A DNA stretch of 64,000 nucleotides, from NCBI RefSeq assembly GCF_030680185.1, contig NZ_JAUXVZ010000054.1, positions 62,001 through 126,000 on the forward strand, read 5' to 3'. The notes beneath the pieces are model-generated. The model worked only from the letters and a program-made list of their open reading frames with translations. It did no database searches and had not been told where the DNA came from. Both the position numbers and the translations under genes were made by a program. This document shows, piece by piece, positions 46,977-55,524 of the stretch (position 1 is its first letter; every line of letters begins with the position of its first letter). This DNA comes from Phenylobacterium sp. (GTDB lineage: Bacteria; Pseudomonadota; Alphaproteobacteria; Caulobacterales; Caulobacteraceae).

Positions 46977-48052
46977 GCCGGTTGAACAGCCGGCTCAGCG
47001 CTGGCGGCGACCTTGGCGGCGGCCTCCTCGGCCAGGTAGCGCTCGCGGAGTTGGGCGGCTGGCTCGTTGTAGAAGAAGGGTAGAAAGCAATAGCGCTTGC
47101 CCGACGTCACCGGGGTCGCCTCGTGCATGAGGGAGCAGGAAAACACCACGGCGCCGCCGCTGGGCGGGCGATAGGTGCGCGATCCAAACTCGGGGAAGCG
47201 CAGGTCGCCGCCCTCATGGCCTTCGGCGTTCAAATTGATCGAGCAGGCGAACTGACGATGGGCCGTAGCCCGGGTCGTGTTGTCGCGATGGGGCTGGAAG
47301 AAGCCGCCACCATTCGAGTCGTAGCAGGCCACCAGATAGCGTTCGACCCGGGTGACCTGAAATTGGAAGGCCTTGGCGATCTCGGGCAGAAGCCGCGTCT
47401 GAAGCCTCTGGCGGAGGAGGGCGCGCAGGCCCTCGTCCTCCACCATGGCGTCGCGGCGGCGCTTGGTGTGGTCCATGACCGGTTGAACCTGGCCGTTGAT
47501 TTCTCGCATCACGCCAGACGGTCGGCCGCCGTGCTCCTCATAAAAGGTCATGAGCTGTCGGCAGATGTCCGGCTCGAATATCCGGGGCACGATGAGCACC
47601 GGCGCATGCAGCGGCGTCCGGGCGTGGTCGTCGGGCGACGGCAGTTGCGCCACGACGCGCATCATGGCTTCGGCGCCGTCAATCGGCGAAACCGCGTAGA
47701 TCCGCATGGACGGGTCGATAAGCACAAAGTGGGGGTTTGGCCCCTGGTCGCTCAGCGCGTGATAGAGGCGCGAGACCTTTCCATCCGGATCGAAAAACCA
47801 GCGCAGGGCGCGCGTGTTCGTGGCGGTGGCGATGGTGGGCTCGTCGCGGGCGACGGCGAAGGCATAGACCTTGTCATCGTCGAACAGGCCGCTGTTGGCC
47901 CGCAGATGGCCCAGGACGACCTCACGGGCCTCGCCAGGCTCAGGCAGAAACACCATCAGCATGAACCGCCCGCCCAGACTGCCAAAGGCGAACTCCGGAT
48001 TCACCGGGGAGGGCGTGGTGAACCAAGGGGTAGGTTGGCCAGGACGCAGCAT
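46973..48052 (-). CDS. Redoxin-like domain fused to a 2OG-Fe(II) prolyl-hydroxylase-like dioxygenase
   Basis: 359 aa. Residues 1-135 fold like a peroxiredoxin/AhpC-TSA domain (VFLPEPGEAREVV, DPDGKVSRLY, FVLIDP) but contain no cysteine at all, so no peroxidase chemistry is expected. Residues 145-335 form a prolyl-4-hydroxylase-type 2OG oxygenase: Fe ligands His255 and Asp257 (PHRDN) and distal His310 (LMHEATPV), with Arg320 for 2-oxoglutarate. The target is unknown. It diverges from the kinase gene at 48351. Confidence 0.87.
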   Translation of the reverse strand: MLRPGQPTPWFTTPSPVNPEFAFGSLGGRFMLMVFLPEPGEAREVVLGHLRANSGLFDDDKVYAFAVARDEPTIATATNTRALRWFFDPDGKVSRLYHALSDQGPNPHFVLIDPSMRIYAVSPIDGAEAMMRVVAQLPSPDDHARTPLHAPVLIVPRIFEPDICRQLMTFYEEHGGRPSGVMREINGQVQPVMDHTKRRRDAMVEDEGLRALLRQRLQTRLLPEIAKAFQFQVTRVERYLVACYDSNGGGFFQPHRDNTTRATAHRQFACSINLNAEGHEGGDLRFPEFGSRTYRPPSGGAVVFSCSLMHEATPVTSGKRYCFLPFFYNEPAAQLRERYLAEEAAAKVAASAEPAVQPA

Positions 48053-48350
48053 GGCGCGGGACTAGGCTCGCCCGCGGGCGTGAAGGTGTCGGGGCTGGTT
48101 CATCCGGCGCATCCGTCATTCGAGGAGCGCGAAGAGGGGCCTCGCCGCCGTGCGAGAGCAAGCATAAGAAGCTTATAAGTCGCCCTATAACCTGCCCATA
48201 ATTGACGCTCCCCACGGCCTCTTGCAGGTTGCCTCCCGGTCGGCCGCTACCGACCCGGTTCGTCGGCTTCGCCGTCCCTCACCCCCTGGGCGTTGTCGGC
48301 GAGGCTGGCGAACCCTTGTGATATCGGCCTCGGGGCGTTCAGGGGCCTTC
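48053..48350. other. 298-base divergent intergenic region
   Basis: No convincing gene. It contains an AT-rich stretch (about 48160-48210) with a 5-bp dyad ATAAG-AAG-CTTAT at 48164-48176, then two further TATAA/CATAAT-like steps at roughly 12-base intervals. This probably holds the promoters of the oxygenase (-) and the sensor kinase (+). Confidence 0.4.
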
Positions 48351-49817
48351 ATGTCAGACATGATTTCGAACTGGGTCCGCCGCCGGCCAAGGCTGGTGGG
48401 CTATGCTTCGGCGATCCTCGTCGTGCTGCTCGCCAATCTCCTGGCCCTGATCGTCGCCGAAGGCCTGGGTTATGTCCGGGTTTCGATGATCTTCCTGGGC
48501 GGGGTTCTCGTCGTCGCCGTCCTGCTTGGATCTGGGCCGGCCTACCTGGCGGCGGTGCTGGGGTTCGTCAGCTACAACTTCTATCTGGTCGAGCCACGCT
48601 TCACCTTTGGGGTGGAGTCGGAGGACATCATCATCCTCGTGGTGTTCCTGGCGGTCGCCATGATGACCGGGGGCCTGGCCGGACGGGTTCGGGACGACGC
48701 CATCCGCGCTCAGGAACGGGCTCGAACCAGTGGCGTGCTGTTCCAGGCCGGGCGCGATTTCGCGGGAATGGATGAAGAAGCAGAAATCGCCCAGCGCCTC
48801 GCCACCGGCCTTGCCGAGGCCGCCCAGGGACAGGCCGTGGTGTTGATCGACGGACGATGCTTCGCCGCGCCCGACCAGGATCCGCCCGACACTCTGATCG
48901 ATGCGCTCGCCGCCTTGGAGGCGCCTGGCGCCACGTCGGCCAAGGTGGGGGATTGGCGGCTGCGCAATCTATGGGCCGAGGGCCGTCGTCTGGGCGCCGC
49001 AGCCTGGCGCAGCGACGATGAGCCCGACGGCGCCCAACTCATTCACGTCCTGCTGGACATGGGCGCCACATCGGTGGCGCGGGCCAGGCTCAGTCGCGCC
49101 TGGGCCGAGGTCGAGGCGACTGACCGTACGCAGTCGCTTCGCAACGCGCTCCTGTCATCCATCTCCCACGACCTGCGAACCCCGCTGGCGTCCATCCAGG
49201 CCTCCGCCAGCAGCCTGCGGGCGTTTGGCGACACCTTTGACGCCGAGGTGCGCAACGACCTCCTCGACACGATCCAGGAAGAGGCCGAGCGCCTGAACGC
49301 CTTCGTCGGCAACCTGCTGAACATGACCAAGCTGGAGGCTGGCGCGCTCGCGATCCAGGGTGTGACCTTCGAGATGGCCGAAAGCCTCGACCGCCTGGTC
49401 AGACGCTTTGAACGCCGACGCGGCGGGCGCATGATCGCCATCCGCGTCGAAGGCGATCGCCTCGCCGCCTGGGGGGACCCGATTCTCTTCGAGCAGGCCC
49501 TGGCGAACGTGCTGGAGAACGCCCTGCGCTTCAGTCCCGAGCAGGGGACCGTGGAGGTAAGCCTGCAACGGCGGGATGACATGTTGATTGTGGAAGTCGC
49601 CGATGAAGGCCCAGGGGTGCGCGCCGATGAACTCGCGCGCATTTTCGAGAAGTTCTATCGATCCCCCTCGGCGAACACGAACCTTCAGGGCGCCGGTCTC
49701 GGCCTCTCCATCGTGAAAGGCCTCATTGAGGCGATGGGCGGCAAGGCGATCGCCCGTAACCGCGACGACCGGGATGGACTGGTCGTCGCGCTGATTCTGC
49801 CGAGCGCCAAATCATGA
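48351..49817 (+). CDS. KdpD-like sensor histidine kinase lacking the KdpD/Usp N-terminus
   Basis: 488 aa. Starts directly with the DUF4118 membrane module (four helices, about 18-112), then a GAF-like linker, HisKA with His273 (SSISHDLRTPLASI) and HATPase_c (NVLENALRFSP, DEGPGV, GAGLGLSI). It corresponds to the C-terminal half of KdpD; the 350-residue KdpD/Usp cytoplasmic part is absent. ATG 48351 has AGGGG 6 bases upstream; the longer frame is Arg-rich, unconserved sequence. It overlaps the KdpE-like gene by 4 bases. The signal may be K+ or envelope state. Confidence 0.9.
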   Translation: MSDMISNWVRRRPRLVGYASAILVVLLANLLALIVAEGLGYVRVSMIFLGGVLVVAVLLGSGPAYLAAVLGFVSYNFYLVEPRFTFGVESEDIIILVVFLAVAMMTGGLAGRVRDDAIRAQERARTSGVLFQAGRDFAGMDEEAEIAQRLATGLAEAAQGQAVVLIDGRCFAAPDQDPPDTLIDALAALEAPGATSAKVGDWRLRNLWAEGRRLGAAAWRSDDEPDGAQLIHVLLDMGATSVARARLSRAWAEVEATDRTQSLRNALLSSISHDLRTPLASIQASASSLRAFGDTFDAEVRNDLLDTIQEEAERLNAFVGNLLNMTKLEAGALAIQGVTFEMAESLDRLVRRFERRRGGRMIAIRVEGDRLAAWGDPILFEQALANVLENALRFSPEQGTVEVSLQRRDDMLIVEVADEGPGVRADELARIFEKFYRSPSANTNLQGAGLGLSIVKGLIEAMGGKAIARNRDDRDGLVVALILPSAKS

Positions 49818-50512
49818 CCACCTCCGGCCATCTTCTCCTGGTTGATGATGAACCGCAGATTCTGCGCGCGCTCCGGCCTGCCCTGGCGGCCGCGGGCTAT
49901 GAGGTCACGACGGCCGAGAACGGGGCCGCCGCCCTGGCCCATCTCGCGTCCGAAGCCTGTGACGTGGTGATCCTGGACCTCGGCCTCCCCGACATGGACG
50001 GCAAGCAGGTCATCGCCCATATCCGCGAGTGGTCGGAAGTGCCGATTGTCGTGCTTTCAGCCCGCGATCTGGAAACCGAAAAGATCGCCGCGCTTGATCT
50101 CGGGGCCGACGACTTCGTGAACAAGCCCTTTGGCGTCGGCGAGCTTCTCGCCCGAATTCGCGCTTCGGTGCGCGGCCGCGATCGGCGGCTGTCGGGCCAG
50201 GCGCAGTTCCGCAGCGCCGAGCTGGAGGTGAATTTCGCAACACGGCGCGCCTTCGTGCAGGATCAGGAAATCCGCCTCACGCCCCGGGAATACGACCTGA
50301 TCCGAGCGCTCGCGCGTCACGCCGGTCGCGTCGTGACGCACAAGCAGCTCATCGCCGCGGTCTGGGGGCCTCAGGCCACAGTGGACGCGCAGTTCGTCCG
50401 CGTCCTTGTGGCCCAGTTAAGGCAGAAGCTGGAAGAGAACCCCGCGGCGCCGCGGGTCCTGCTGACGGAGCCCGGCGTCGGCTATCGGCTGGCGACCGAC
50501 GAGGACGCCTGA
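49814..50512 (+). CDS. kdpE: OmpR/KdpE-family response regulator
   Basis: 232 aa. Receiver domain with acidic DDE near residue 11, phospho-acceptor Asp55 (VILDLGLPDMDG) and the Lys of NKPFG. The C-terminal winged helix (about 130-228) has LTPREYDLIRALARHAGRVVTHKQL and the VLLTEPGVGYRL end typical of KdpE. ATG overlaps the kinase stop. No kdpFABC operon is within reach, so its targets may lie elsewhere. Confidence 0.9.
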   Translation: MTTSGHLLLVDDEPQILRALRPALAAAGYEVTTAENGAAALAHLASEACDVVILDLGLPDMDGKQVIAHIREWSEVPIVVLSARDLETEKIAALDLGADDFVNKPFGVGELLARIRASVRGRDRRLSGQAQFRSAELEVNFATRRAFVQDQEIRLTPREYDLIRALARHAGRVVTHKQLIAAVWGPQATVDAQFVRVLVAQLRQKLEENPAAPRVLLTEPGVGYRLATDEDA

Positions 50513-50525
50513 GCCCCGCGGGCGC

Positions 50526-50849
50526 CTAGTGGCCCTTGCGATCGGTCAACTTGCCGAAGGTCCGGTCGAGGGCCGACGCCAGCTTGCTGAGCGCGCCGGC
50601 TGTGGCCTGGTCGATAGAGCCCGCATTCTCGGACACCGTGATGGGGTTGAGGCCCGAGGGGCGAGCCTCGAGCACGCAACGCTTGTCAGCGCCCTCGTTG
50701 CGGGGGCCGTTTTCGTCCCCCAGATGCGCCTCCACGCGGGTGAGGCGGCTTTCAAACCGTGAGAGGCGCGTCCGGATGTCGCGTTCCACGCCCGCGATAA
50801 GGGCGTCTCGCCCCTCGATATTGTTGGAGGTGTTTACTTGAATCTGCAT
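50526..50849 (-). CDS. HPF/RaiA-like ribosome-associated protein
   Basis: 107-aa protein of the HPF/RaiA fold: beta strand QIQVNTSNNIEG, helix, RLTRVEAHLGDENG, then ADKRCVLEARPSGLNPITVSE and an Ala-rich helix. Such proteins bind the 30S decoding site under stress. It lacks the long-HPF C-terminal domain. It follows the small disordered protein gene by 36 bases on the same strand and converges on kdpE. GGAG lies 6 bases before the ATG. Confidence 0.8.
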   Translation of the reverse strand: MQIQVNTSNNIEGRDALIAGVERDIRTRLSRFESRLTRVEAHLGDENGPRNEGADKRCVLEARPSGLNPITVSENAGSIDQATAGALSKLASALDRTFGKLTDRKGH

Positions 50850-50885
50850 GTGTTGCTCCGGAAAGCCTGAGGACGGGGACGAGGA

Positions 50886-51098
50886 TCAGCGCGCCTTGCG
50901 CGATCGCTCCAGCACCGGCCGTTGGCCCTCCGCATCCAGCGCGCCAGACGGAGCGATGGTCGGGTTGGGATTGGACGCCATGCCTTCGTCAGCCGTGCGG
51001 CCCGGCTGCGGGTGATGCGGCTGATCGGCCTGCTCTTTGCGCTTCATCGCCTTGGCGGCTTCTTCGGCCTGGGCAGCCGGCTTATCGGCGGGGCTCAT
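50886..51098 (-). CDS. Small disordered hydrophilic protein, function unknown
   Basis: 70-aa protein rich in Ala, Pro, Lys, Glu and His, with no aromatic residues and no predicted fold. A very strong ribosome binding site (AAGGAGGAACC) stands before ATG 51098, which supports real translation. It lies upstream of the HPF-like gene as a probable two-gene stress unit. I recognise no family. Confidence 0.6.
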   Translation of the reverse strand: MSPADKPAAQAEEAAKAMKRKEQADQPHHPQPGRTADEGMASNPNPTIAPSGALDAEGQRPVLERSRKAR

Positions 51099-51202
51099 GG
51101 TTCCTCCTTGGGGTGAAGGCCAACAGCTATGGCCTATCAAGGAAATCCCTTGCGCCGCCGAGGGGTTGCATACCGAAGGCGTGAACGAGCGGGCTGATCG
51201 GC

Positions 51203-51949
51203 CTATTGAGGGCGGGTGGCGATCGCCGAAGGATCGCGCTCGGGGTCGATTGGAACGCCCGCCGCCTTACGCTCCGAATAGCGATCCACCAGACCCTGGG
51301 CGTGCGGACGCGTGAGGATGGTGAAGCGGACCAGCTCCTCCATGACGTCGACGATGCGGTCATAATAGGCCGAGGGCTTCATCCGACCCGCCTCGTCGAA
51401 TTCTTCGTAGGCCTTGGCGACGCTGGACTGGTTGGGGATGGTGATCATCCGCATCCAGCGCCCCAGGAGACGCAGGGTGTTCACCACATTGAAGCTCTGC
51501 GAGCCGGCGCAGACCTGCATCACCGCCAGGGTCCGGCCCTGGGTGGGCCGCATGCCGCCCATATTGAGCGGCAGGTGATCGATCTGCAGCTTCATGACGC
51601 CTGTGACCTGCCCATGGCGCTCGGGGCTGCACCAGACCATGCCCTCCGACCACATGGCGTGGTCCCGCAGCTCGGCGACCGCCGGGTGGTCGTCACCTGG
51701 GATCTGATCGGGCAGGGGGAGGTCTGAAGGATCGAAGATGCGGGTCTCGCAGCCCATGAAGCGGAGCAGGCGGGCGGCCTCTTCCACGCAGAGCCGCGAA
51801 AAGGCCATCGGCCGAAGAGAGCCATAGAGCAGCAGGATCCTGGGCGGATGATCCTCGGGGCCTAGGCCGAATGCCGGCCGTCGGGCCAGGAAGGCGGGGT
51901 CCAGAGCCGGAAGGCTGTCGGGGTCGGGGAGGTCGCGCAGCCGGCTCAT
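51203..51949 (-). CDS. arsH: ArsH-type NADPH-dependent FMN reductase
   Basis: 248-aa flavodoxin-like reductase. [16 protein letters not shown] forms the FMN phosphate loop, and APER-like [18 protein letters not shown] is typical of ArsH. ArsH oxidises organoarsenicals and reduces chromate or azo dyes in tested members. It overlaps acr3 by 4 bases and is the last gene of the arsenic operon. Confidence 0.93.
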   Translation of the reverse strand: MSRLRDLPDPDSLPALDPAFLARRPAFGLGPEDHPPRILLLYGSLRPMAFSRLCVEEAARLLRFMGCETRIFDPSDLPLPDQIPGDDHPAVAELRDHAMWSEGMVWCSPERHGQVTGVMKLQIDHLPLNMGGMRPTQGRTLAVMQVCAGSQSFNVVNTLRLLGRWMRMITIPNQSSVAKAYEEFDEAGRMKPSAYYDRIVDVMEELVRFTILTRPHAQGLVDRYSERKAAGVPIDPERDPSAIATRPQ

Positions 51950-53031
51950 GCGGCGTCTTCCCGCGGCGGCGCGGTGTCAGGGAAAAAGCGGCGGCCAAGC
52001 CAGAGGGCGACCGAGACCAGCAGGACGAGGACCGGCACCTCCACCAGGGGTCCGATGACCGCGGCGAAGGCGACGGGCGAGGTCAGGCCGAACGCGGCGA
52101 TGGCGACGGCGATGGCCAGCTCGAAGTTGTTTGAGGCCGCGGTGAAGGCCAGGGCCGTCGTGCGCGGATAGTCGGTCTCAATCAGCTTTCCCATCAGGAA
52201 GCTGACCACGAACATGACGAAGAAATAGATCGCCAGCGGCACGGCGATCCGCAGGGCGTCGAAGGGCAGGGCGACCACGTCGCCGCCCTTGAGGCTGAAC
52301 ATGGCCAGGATGGTGAACAGCAAGGCCGCCAGGGTCAGGGGCGCGATCCTGGGCAGGAATCGGGTTTCATACCAGTCGGCCCCGCGGGCGCGGACCAGCA
52401 CCCGGCGGGTCAGGAAGCCGGCCAGGAAGGGCAGGCCCAGATAGATCAGCACCGCGCCGGCGATGGTCCAGAAGCTGACCGCCACCACACTACTCTCCAG
52501 GCCGAAGAGGGGTGGCAGCACGGTCAGGAAAAACCACGCATAGACGCTGAAGAACAGGATCTGGAAGACCGAGTTGAAGGCCACCAGGGCCGCGACATAC
52601 TGGTTGTCGCCCCGGGCGAGCTGGTTCCAGACCAGCACCATGGCGATGCAGCGGGCCAGGCCGATGAGGATGACGCCGGTCATGTACTCCGGCTGGTCGC
52701 GGAGGAAGATGACGGCCAGGGCGAACATCAGCACCGGGCCGAGCACCCAGTTCTGAAACAGGGACAGGGCCAGGACGCGCTTGTCGGCGAACACCCTGGG
52801 CAGCTCCTCGTACTTCACCCGCGCCAGCGGCGGATACATCATCAGGATCAGGCCGATGGCGATGGGAATGTTGGTCGAACCGATGGACAGGCTGTCGATC
52901 CAGGCCGGCAGGCCGGGCACGACCGTGCCAAGCAGAACCCCCAGCCCCATGGCGACGAAGATCCAGAGGGTCAGCCATCGATCCAGGAAGGACAGCCGCC
53001 GCGGCGACACAGGCGTCGCGATCTCGGCCAT
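51946..53031 (-). CDS. acr3: Arsenite efflux permease, ACR3 family
   Basis: 361 aa with ten predicted membrane helices; exports arsenite from the cytoplasm. ACR3 signatures: [19 protein letters not shown], the [21 protein letters not shown] segment with the essential Cys of family members, and [21 protein letters not shown]. It overlaps arsC by 1 base and arsH by 4 bases. Confidence 0.95.
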   Translation of the reverse strand: MAEIATPVSPRRLSFLDRWLTLWIFVAMGLGVLLGTVVPGLPAWIDSLSIGSTNIPIAIGLILMMYPPLARVKYEELPRVFADKRVLALSLFQNWVLGPVLMFALAVIFLRDQPEYMTGVILIGLARCIAMVLVWNQLARGDNQYVAALVAFNSVFQILFFSVYAWFFLTVLPPLFGLESSVVAVSFWTIAGAVLIYLGLPFLAGFLTRRVLVRARGADWYETRFLPRIAPLTLAALLFTILAMFSLKGGDVVALPFDALRIAVPLAIYFFVMFVVSFLMGKLIETDYPRTTALAFTAASNNFELAIAVAIAAFGLTSPVAFAAVIGPLVEVPVLVLLVSVALWLGRRFFPDTAPPREDAA

Positions 53032-53453
53032 CAGCGCACCCGCCGGCCGTCGGAGTCGACCACCACCTCGCCGTCCTCCTTGGTAAAGGGCTTCAGCCCC
53101 TCCGCCGGCAGCAGGTCGAGGACGGTTTCAGAGGGCCGGCACAGCTTCACCCCGGCCGGGGTGACCACGATCGGGCGGTTCATCAGGATCGGATGGGCCT
53201 CGATGGCGTCAAGCAGGGCGTCATCGGTCAGGCTGGGATCATTGAGGCCAAGTTCGGCATAGGGTGTGCCTTTCTCCCGCAGGATGTCGCGCACGCTCAC
53301 CCCCATCCGGGCCACAAGCTGAGCGACCAGGGCCCGCGTGGGCGGCGTCTTCAGATATTCCACCACATGCGGCTCGATCCCCACGTGGCGGATGAGCTCC
53401 AGGACGTTGCGCGACGTCCCGCATTGCGGGTTGTGATAGATGACGATGTCCAT
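53031..53453 (-). CDS. arsC: Arsenate reductase, glutaredoxin-dependent
   Basis: 140-aa reductase of the ArsC/Spx fold. Active site [12 protein letters not shown] with catalytic Cys11; LMNRPIVV and CRPSE carry the two other oxyanion-binding Arg residues. It reduces arsenate to arsenite for export by Acr3. It starts 12 bases after arsR. Confidence 0.95.
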   Translation of the reverse strand: MDIVIYHNPQCGTSRNVLELIRHVGIEPHVVEYLKTPPTRALVAQLVARMGVSVRDILREKGTPYAELGLNDPSLTDDALLDAIEAHPILMNRPIVVTPAGVKLCRPSETVLDLLPAEGLKPFTKEDGEVVVDSDGRRVR

Positions 53454-53465
53454 GGGCGCCTCAGG

Positions 53466-53795
53466 TCAGCAGGGGGCAAGTTCAGCCAGCAGCGGCGCGC
53501 AGATGTCAGCGCGGCCGCCGCAGCAGTCTTTCAGCAGAAACAGGATCACGGTCCGCAGCCCCTCGAGGTCTGCGCGATAGATGATCGAACGGCTGCGCCG
53601 CTCAGACGTCACCAGGCCGGCGCGGGCCAGGACGGCCAGGTGTGACGACAGGGTGTTGGCCGGAACGCCCAAGGCCTGCGCGATCTCGCCCGCCGGCCGG
53701 CCGTCAGGCTCATGACGGACCAGCAAGCGAAAAACCTCCACCCGTGTGGGCTGGGAGAGAGCAGACAAGGCGAGCATCGCCGATTCAGATTCCAT
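53466..53795 (-). CDS. arsR: ArsR-family arsenite-responsive repressor
   Basis: 109-aa winged-helix repressor: ALSQPTRVEVFRLLVRHEP, recognition helix region PANTLSSHLAVLARAGLV and a wing with SRSIIYRADL. The usual ELCVCDL metal site in helix 3 is absent. Instead, cysteines lie at the C-terminus: Cys91-Cys92 (CCGG), Cys99 and Cys109, resembling the alternative As(III) site of Acidithiobacillus ferrooxidans ArsR. It heads the arsR-arsC-acr3-arsH operon and has a dyad operator just upstream of its ATG. Confidence 0.93.
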   Translation of the reverse strand: MESESAMLALSALSQPTRVEVFRLLVRHEPDGRPAGEIAQALGVPANTLSSHLAVLARAGLVTSERRSRSIIYRADLEGLRTVILFLLKDCCGGRADICAPLLAELAPC

Positions 53796-53802
53796 AGTTC
53801 CA

Positions 53803-53820
53803 ATATTATCGAATTAATAT
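53803..53820 (-). promoter_or_regulatory. Candidate ArsR operator/promoter
   Basis: ATATTA (53803-53808), spacer TCGAAT, TAATAT (53815-53820): a perfect 6-bp dyad in an AT-rich island, 7 bases upstream of the arsR ATG. On the - strand a TTGCCT and TAATAT pair with 15-base spacing overlaps it. The transcript would have almost no leader. Confidence 0.6.
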
Positions 53821-54001
53821 CCTAGGCAAGCCCCTGGCTCGTGAGGCTGGGCGTAAAATTCACACAGACGGCGGATGATCGCCCAGCCGGAGCGCATCGG
53901 GCGCGGCTGCGGCGATTTTGGCGGCCGGCCCCCTGATGCGCCGGACCCCGGGGCCTGTTACATGAGTCGAATCCGCCGGAAAGTTTGGGACGAGAGCGAC
54001 C

Positions 54002-54763
54002 GTGGTGATGAACGAAACCCGCAAGGCCATCGTGCTCAGTGCGGGTCAGGGCAGGCGGCTTTCGCCGCTGACCGACAGCCGGCCCAAATGCCTGATCGAC
54101 CTGTCCGGGCGCAGCGTTCTGCACTGGCAACTGCTCCACCTGCACGCGGTCGGGATTTCCGAAGTCGTGGTGGTGACAGGCTTCGGCGCCGATCTGGTCG
54201 AGGCGGAGGTCGCCGGGCTGGACCTGCCGGGCATGGCGGTGCGGACCCTGTTCAACCCGTTCTATGGGGTGACCGATAATCTCGCGACCTGCTGGCTCGC
54301 CCGCGGCGAGATGAGCGGTCCCTTCCTGCTGCTGAACGGCGACACACTTTTCGAGCCCGCCATCGCCCAAACCCTGCTGGCGGCGGCGCCCGCGCCTGTG
54401 ACCGTGACCATCGATCGCAAGAGCGCCTATGACGCCGACGATATGAAGGTGCTGACCGAGGGCGACCAGTTGCGGGCGATCGGCAAGACCATTCCGGCCT
54501 TCGACGCTGAATCCATCGGCTTCCTGCGCTTTTCGGCAGAGGGCGCGGCGGCCTTTGTTCGCACGGTGGAGACGGCGCTTCGCGCGCCGGAGGGTCTTAA
54601 GCGCTGGTATCTCAGCGTGATCAACGAGATGGCGGCCGATCCCGGCGCCGTGGCTGTGGCCTCCATCGAGGGGCTGGACTGGGCGGAGATGGACTTCCCC
54701 GAGGACGTTCCGCGCAATCTGGCCCTGACCGAGGCCTGGAGCCAGCTCAAGGTCGCTGTCTAG
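54002..54763 (+). CDS. Sugar-phosphate/phosphocholine-type nucleotidyltransferase
   Basis: 253-aa NTP-transferase fold protein. VLSAGQGRRLSPLT is the nucleotide-binding P-loop-like signature, PKCLIDLSGRSVL follows, and LLNGDTLFE holds the metal Asp. The FNPFYGVTDNLATCWLAR segment (N-x-x-x-x-x-x-N) resembles phosphocholine cytidylyltransferase LicC and HddC enzymes. It sits at the edge of the sphingolipid locus, facing a second transferase gene with a 4-base overlap. It may activate a head group. GTG 54002 or ATG 54008 could start it. Confidence 0.82.
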   Translation: MVMNETRKAIVLSAGQGRRLSPLTDSRPKCLIDLSGRSVLHWQLLHLHAVGISEVVVVTGFGADLVEAEVAGLDLPGMAVRTLFNPFYGVTDNLATCWLARGEMSGPFLLLNGDTLFEPAIAQTLLAAAPAPVTVTIDRKSAYDADDMKVLTEGDQLRAIGKTIPAFDAESIGFLRFSAEGAAAFVRTVETALRAPEGLKRWYLSVINEMAADPGAVAVASIEGLDWAEMDFPEDVPRNLALTEAWSQLKVAV

Positions 54764-55524
54764 GCAGTCGCCACCAGGCTTCGCACCAGATCCAGATCTG
54801 CGGGCTTGTCCACATCGACAGCCGCCAGCCCATGGGCGGCGCGTACTGCGCAGGCCCGAACGCCGGCCTTGCGCCCTAGCCGCGCGACGGCCTGGTCCAG
54901 GGTCAGGCGGCCTGCGAGATAGGCCAGCAGCATGCCCGGCCCCAGCAGGGCGGCGATCTTCCAGGGCTGCTTGCGCCGCGCCTCCACCTGCCGCCAGAGG
55001 GCCACGGCGCTCAGGGCGGCCTCGGTGCGCAGATAGAACAGATTGCAGCCGGAATACCGGCCGTCGCGGAAGGCGAGATAGGTGCGCTTCCCGTCCGGCG
55101 CAGCAGCCCTGACCGCGGTTTCGGGCGCCAGCAGGGCGGCGATGTCGGCCTCGGCCGGAATGTCGGCCAGGAACGCCCGCACCCATTCGGGCCGAAGCAG
55201 GGCGTGATCGGCCGTGGTCACCAGCAGGGGGAACCCCATGGCGCGGGCGCCCTGGTCGACGCTCAGGCTGGGGCTGTCAGCCGCCGGAAGGATCGTCAGT
55301 CGGCCGGATGTGGCGATCTGGCCCACGGCCTCGATGACCGCCGGATGCGATGTGCAGACCCCAATGGCGCTCGCGCCAGCCGCGGTCAGGGCGTCGACGA
55401 CGCGGTTCAGTAGCGTCTGGCCCTGAAGGGGGATCAGGCTCTTGTGGGCCACATCGGCATAGGCCAGCAGGGGATCGACTTCCGGGCGCGAGCCGGCCAG
55501 GACCAGGGCGCGAAACCCGGTCAC
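54760..55524 (-). CDS. MobA-like NTP transferase
   Basis: 254 aa. ALVLAGSRPEVDPLL is a variant of the NTP-transferase N-terminal loop, and VTTADHALLRPEWV holds a metal-binding Asp position; HKSLIPLQGQTLLNRVVDAL matches the family. The C-terminal half shows a typical VDVDKPADLDLV end. It overlaps the ceramide-synthase-like gene by 4 bases on the same strand, so it is the last gene of a HIT-lptF-lptG-GNAT-NTP transferase unit. The substrate is unknown. Confidence 0.8.
   Translation of the reverse strand: MTGFRALVLAGSRPEVDPLLAYADVAHKSLIPLQGQTLLNRVVDALTAAGASAIGVCTSHPAVIEAVGQIATSGRLTILPAADSPSLSVDQGARAMGFPLLVTTADHALLRPEWVRAFLADIPAEADIAALLAPETAVRAAAPDGKRTYLAFRDGRYSGCNLFYLRTEAALSAVALWRQVEARRKQPWKIAALLGPGMLLAYLAGRLTLDQAVARLGRKAGVRACAVRAAHGLAAVDVDKPADLDLVRSLVATA

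Noticed and set aside
48164..48210. TATAA-like steps as a KdpE operator array
   Set aside because: The copies differ and their spacing is irregular; with no reference site, it is only noted as AT-rich promoter DNA.
53822..55186. 454-codon - strand frame
   Set aside because: It runs antisense through the nucleotidyltransferase at 54002-54763 and out of frame through the one at 54760-55524. Both have clear motifs; this frame has none.
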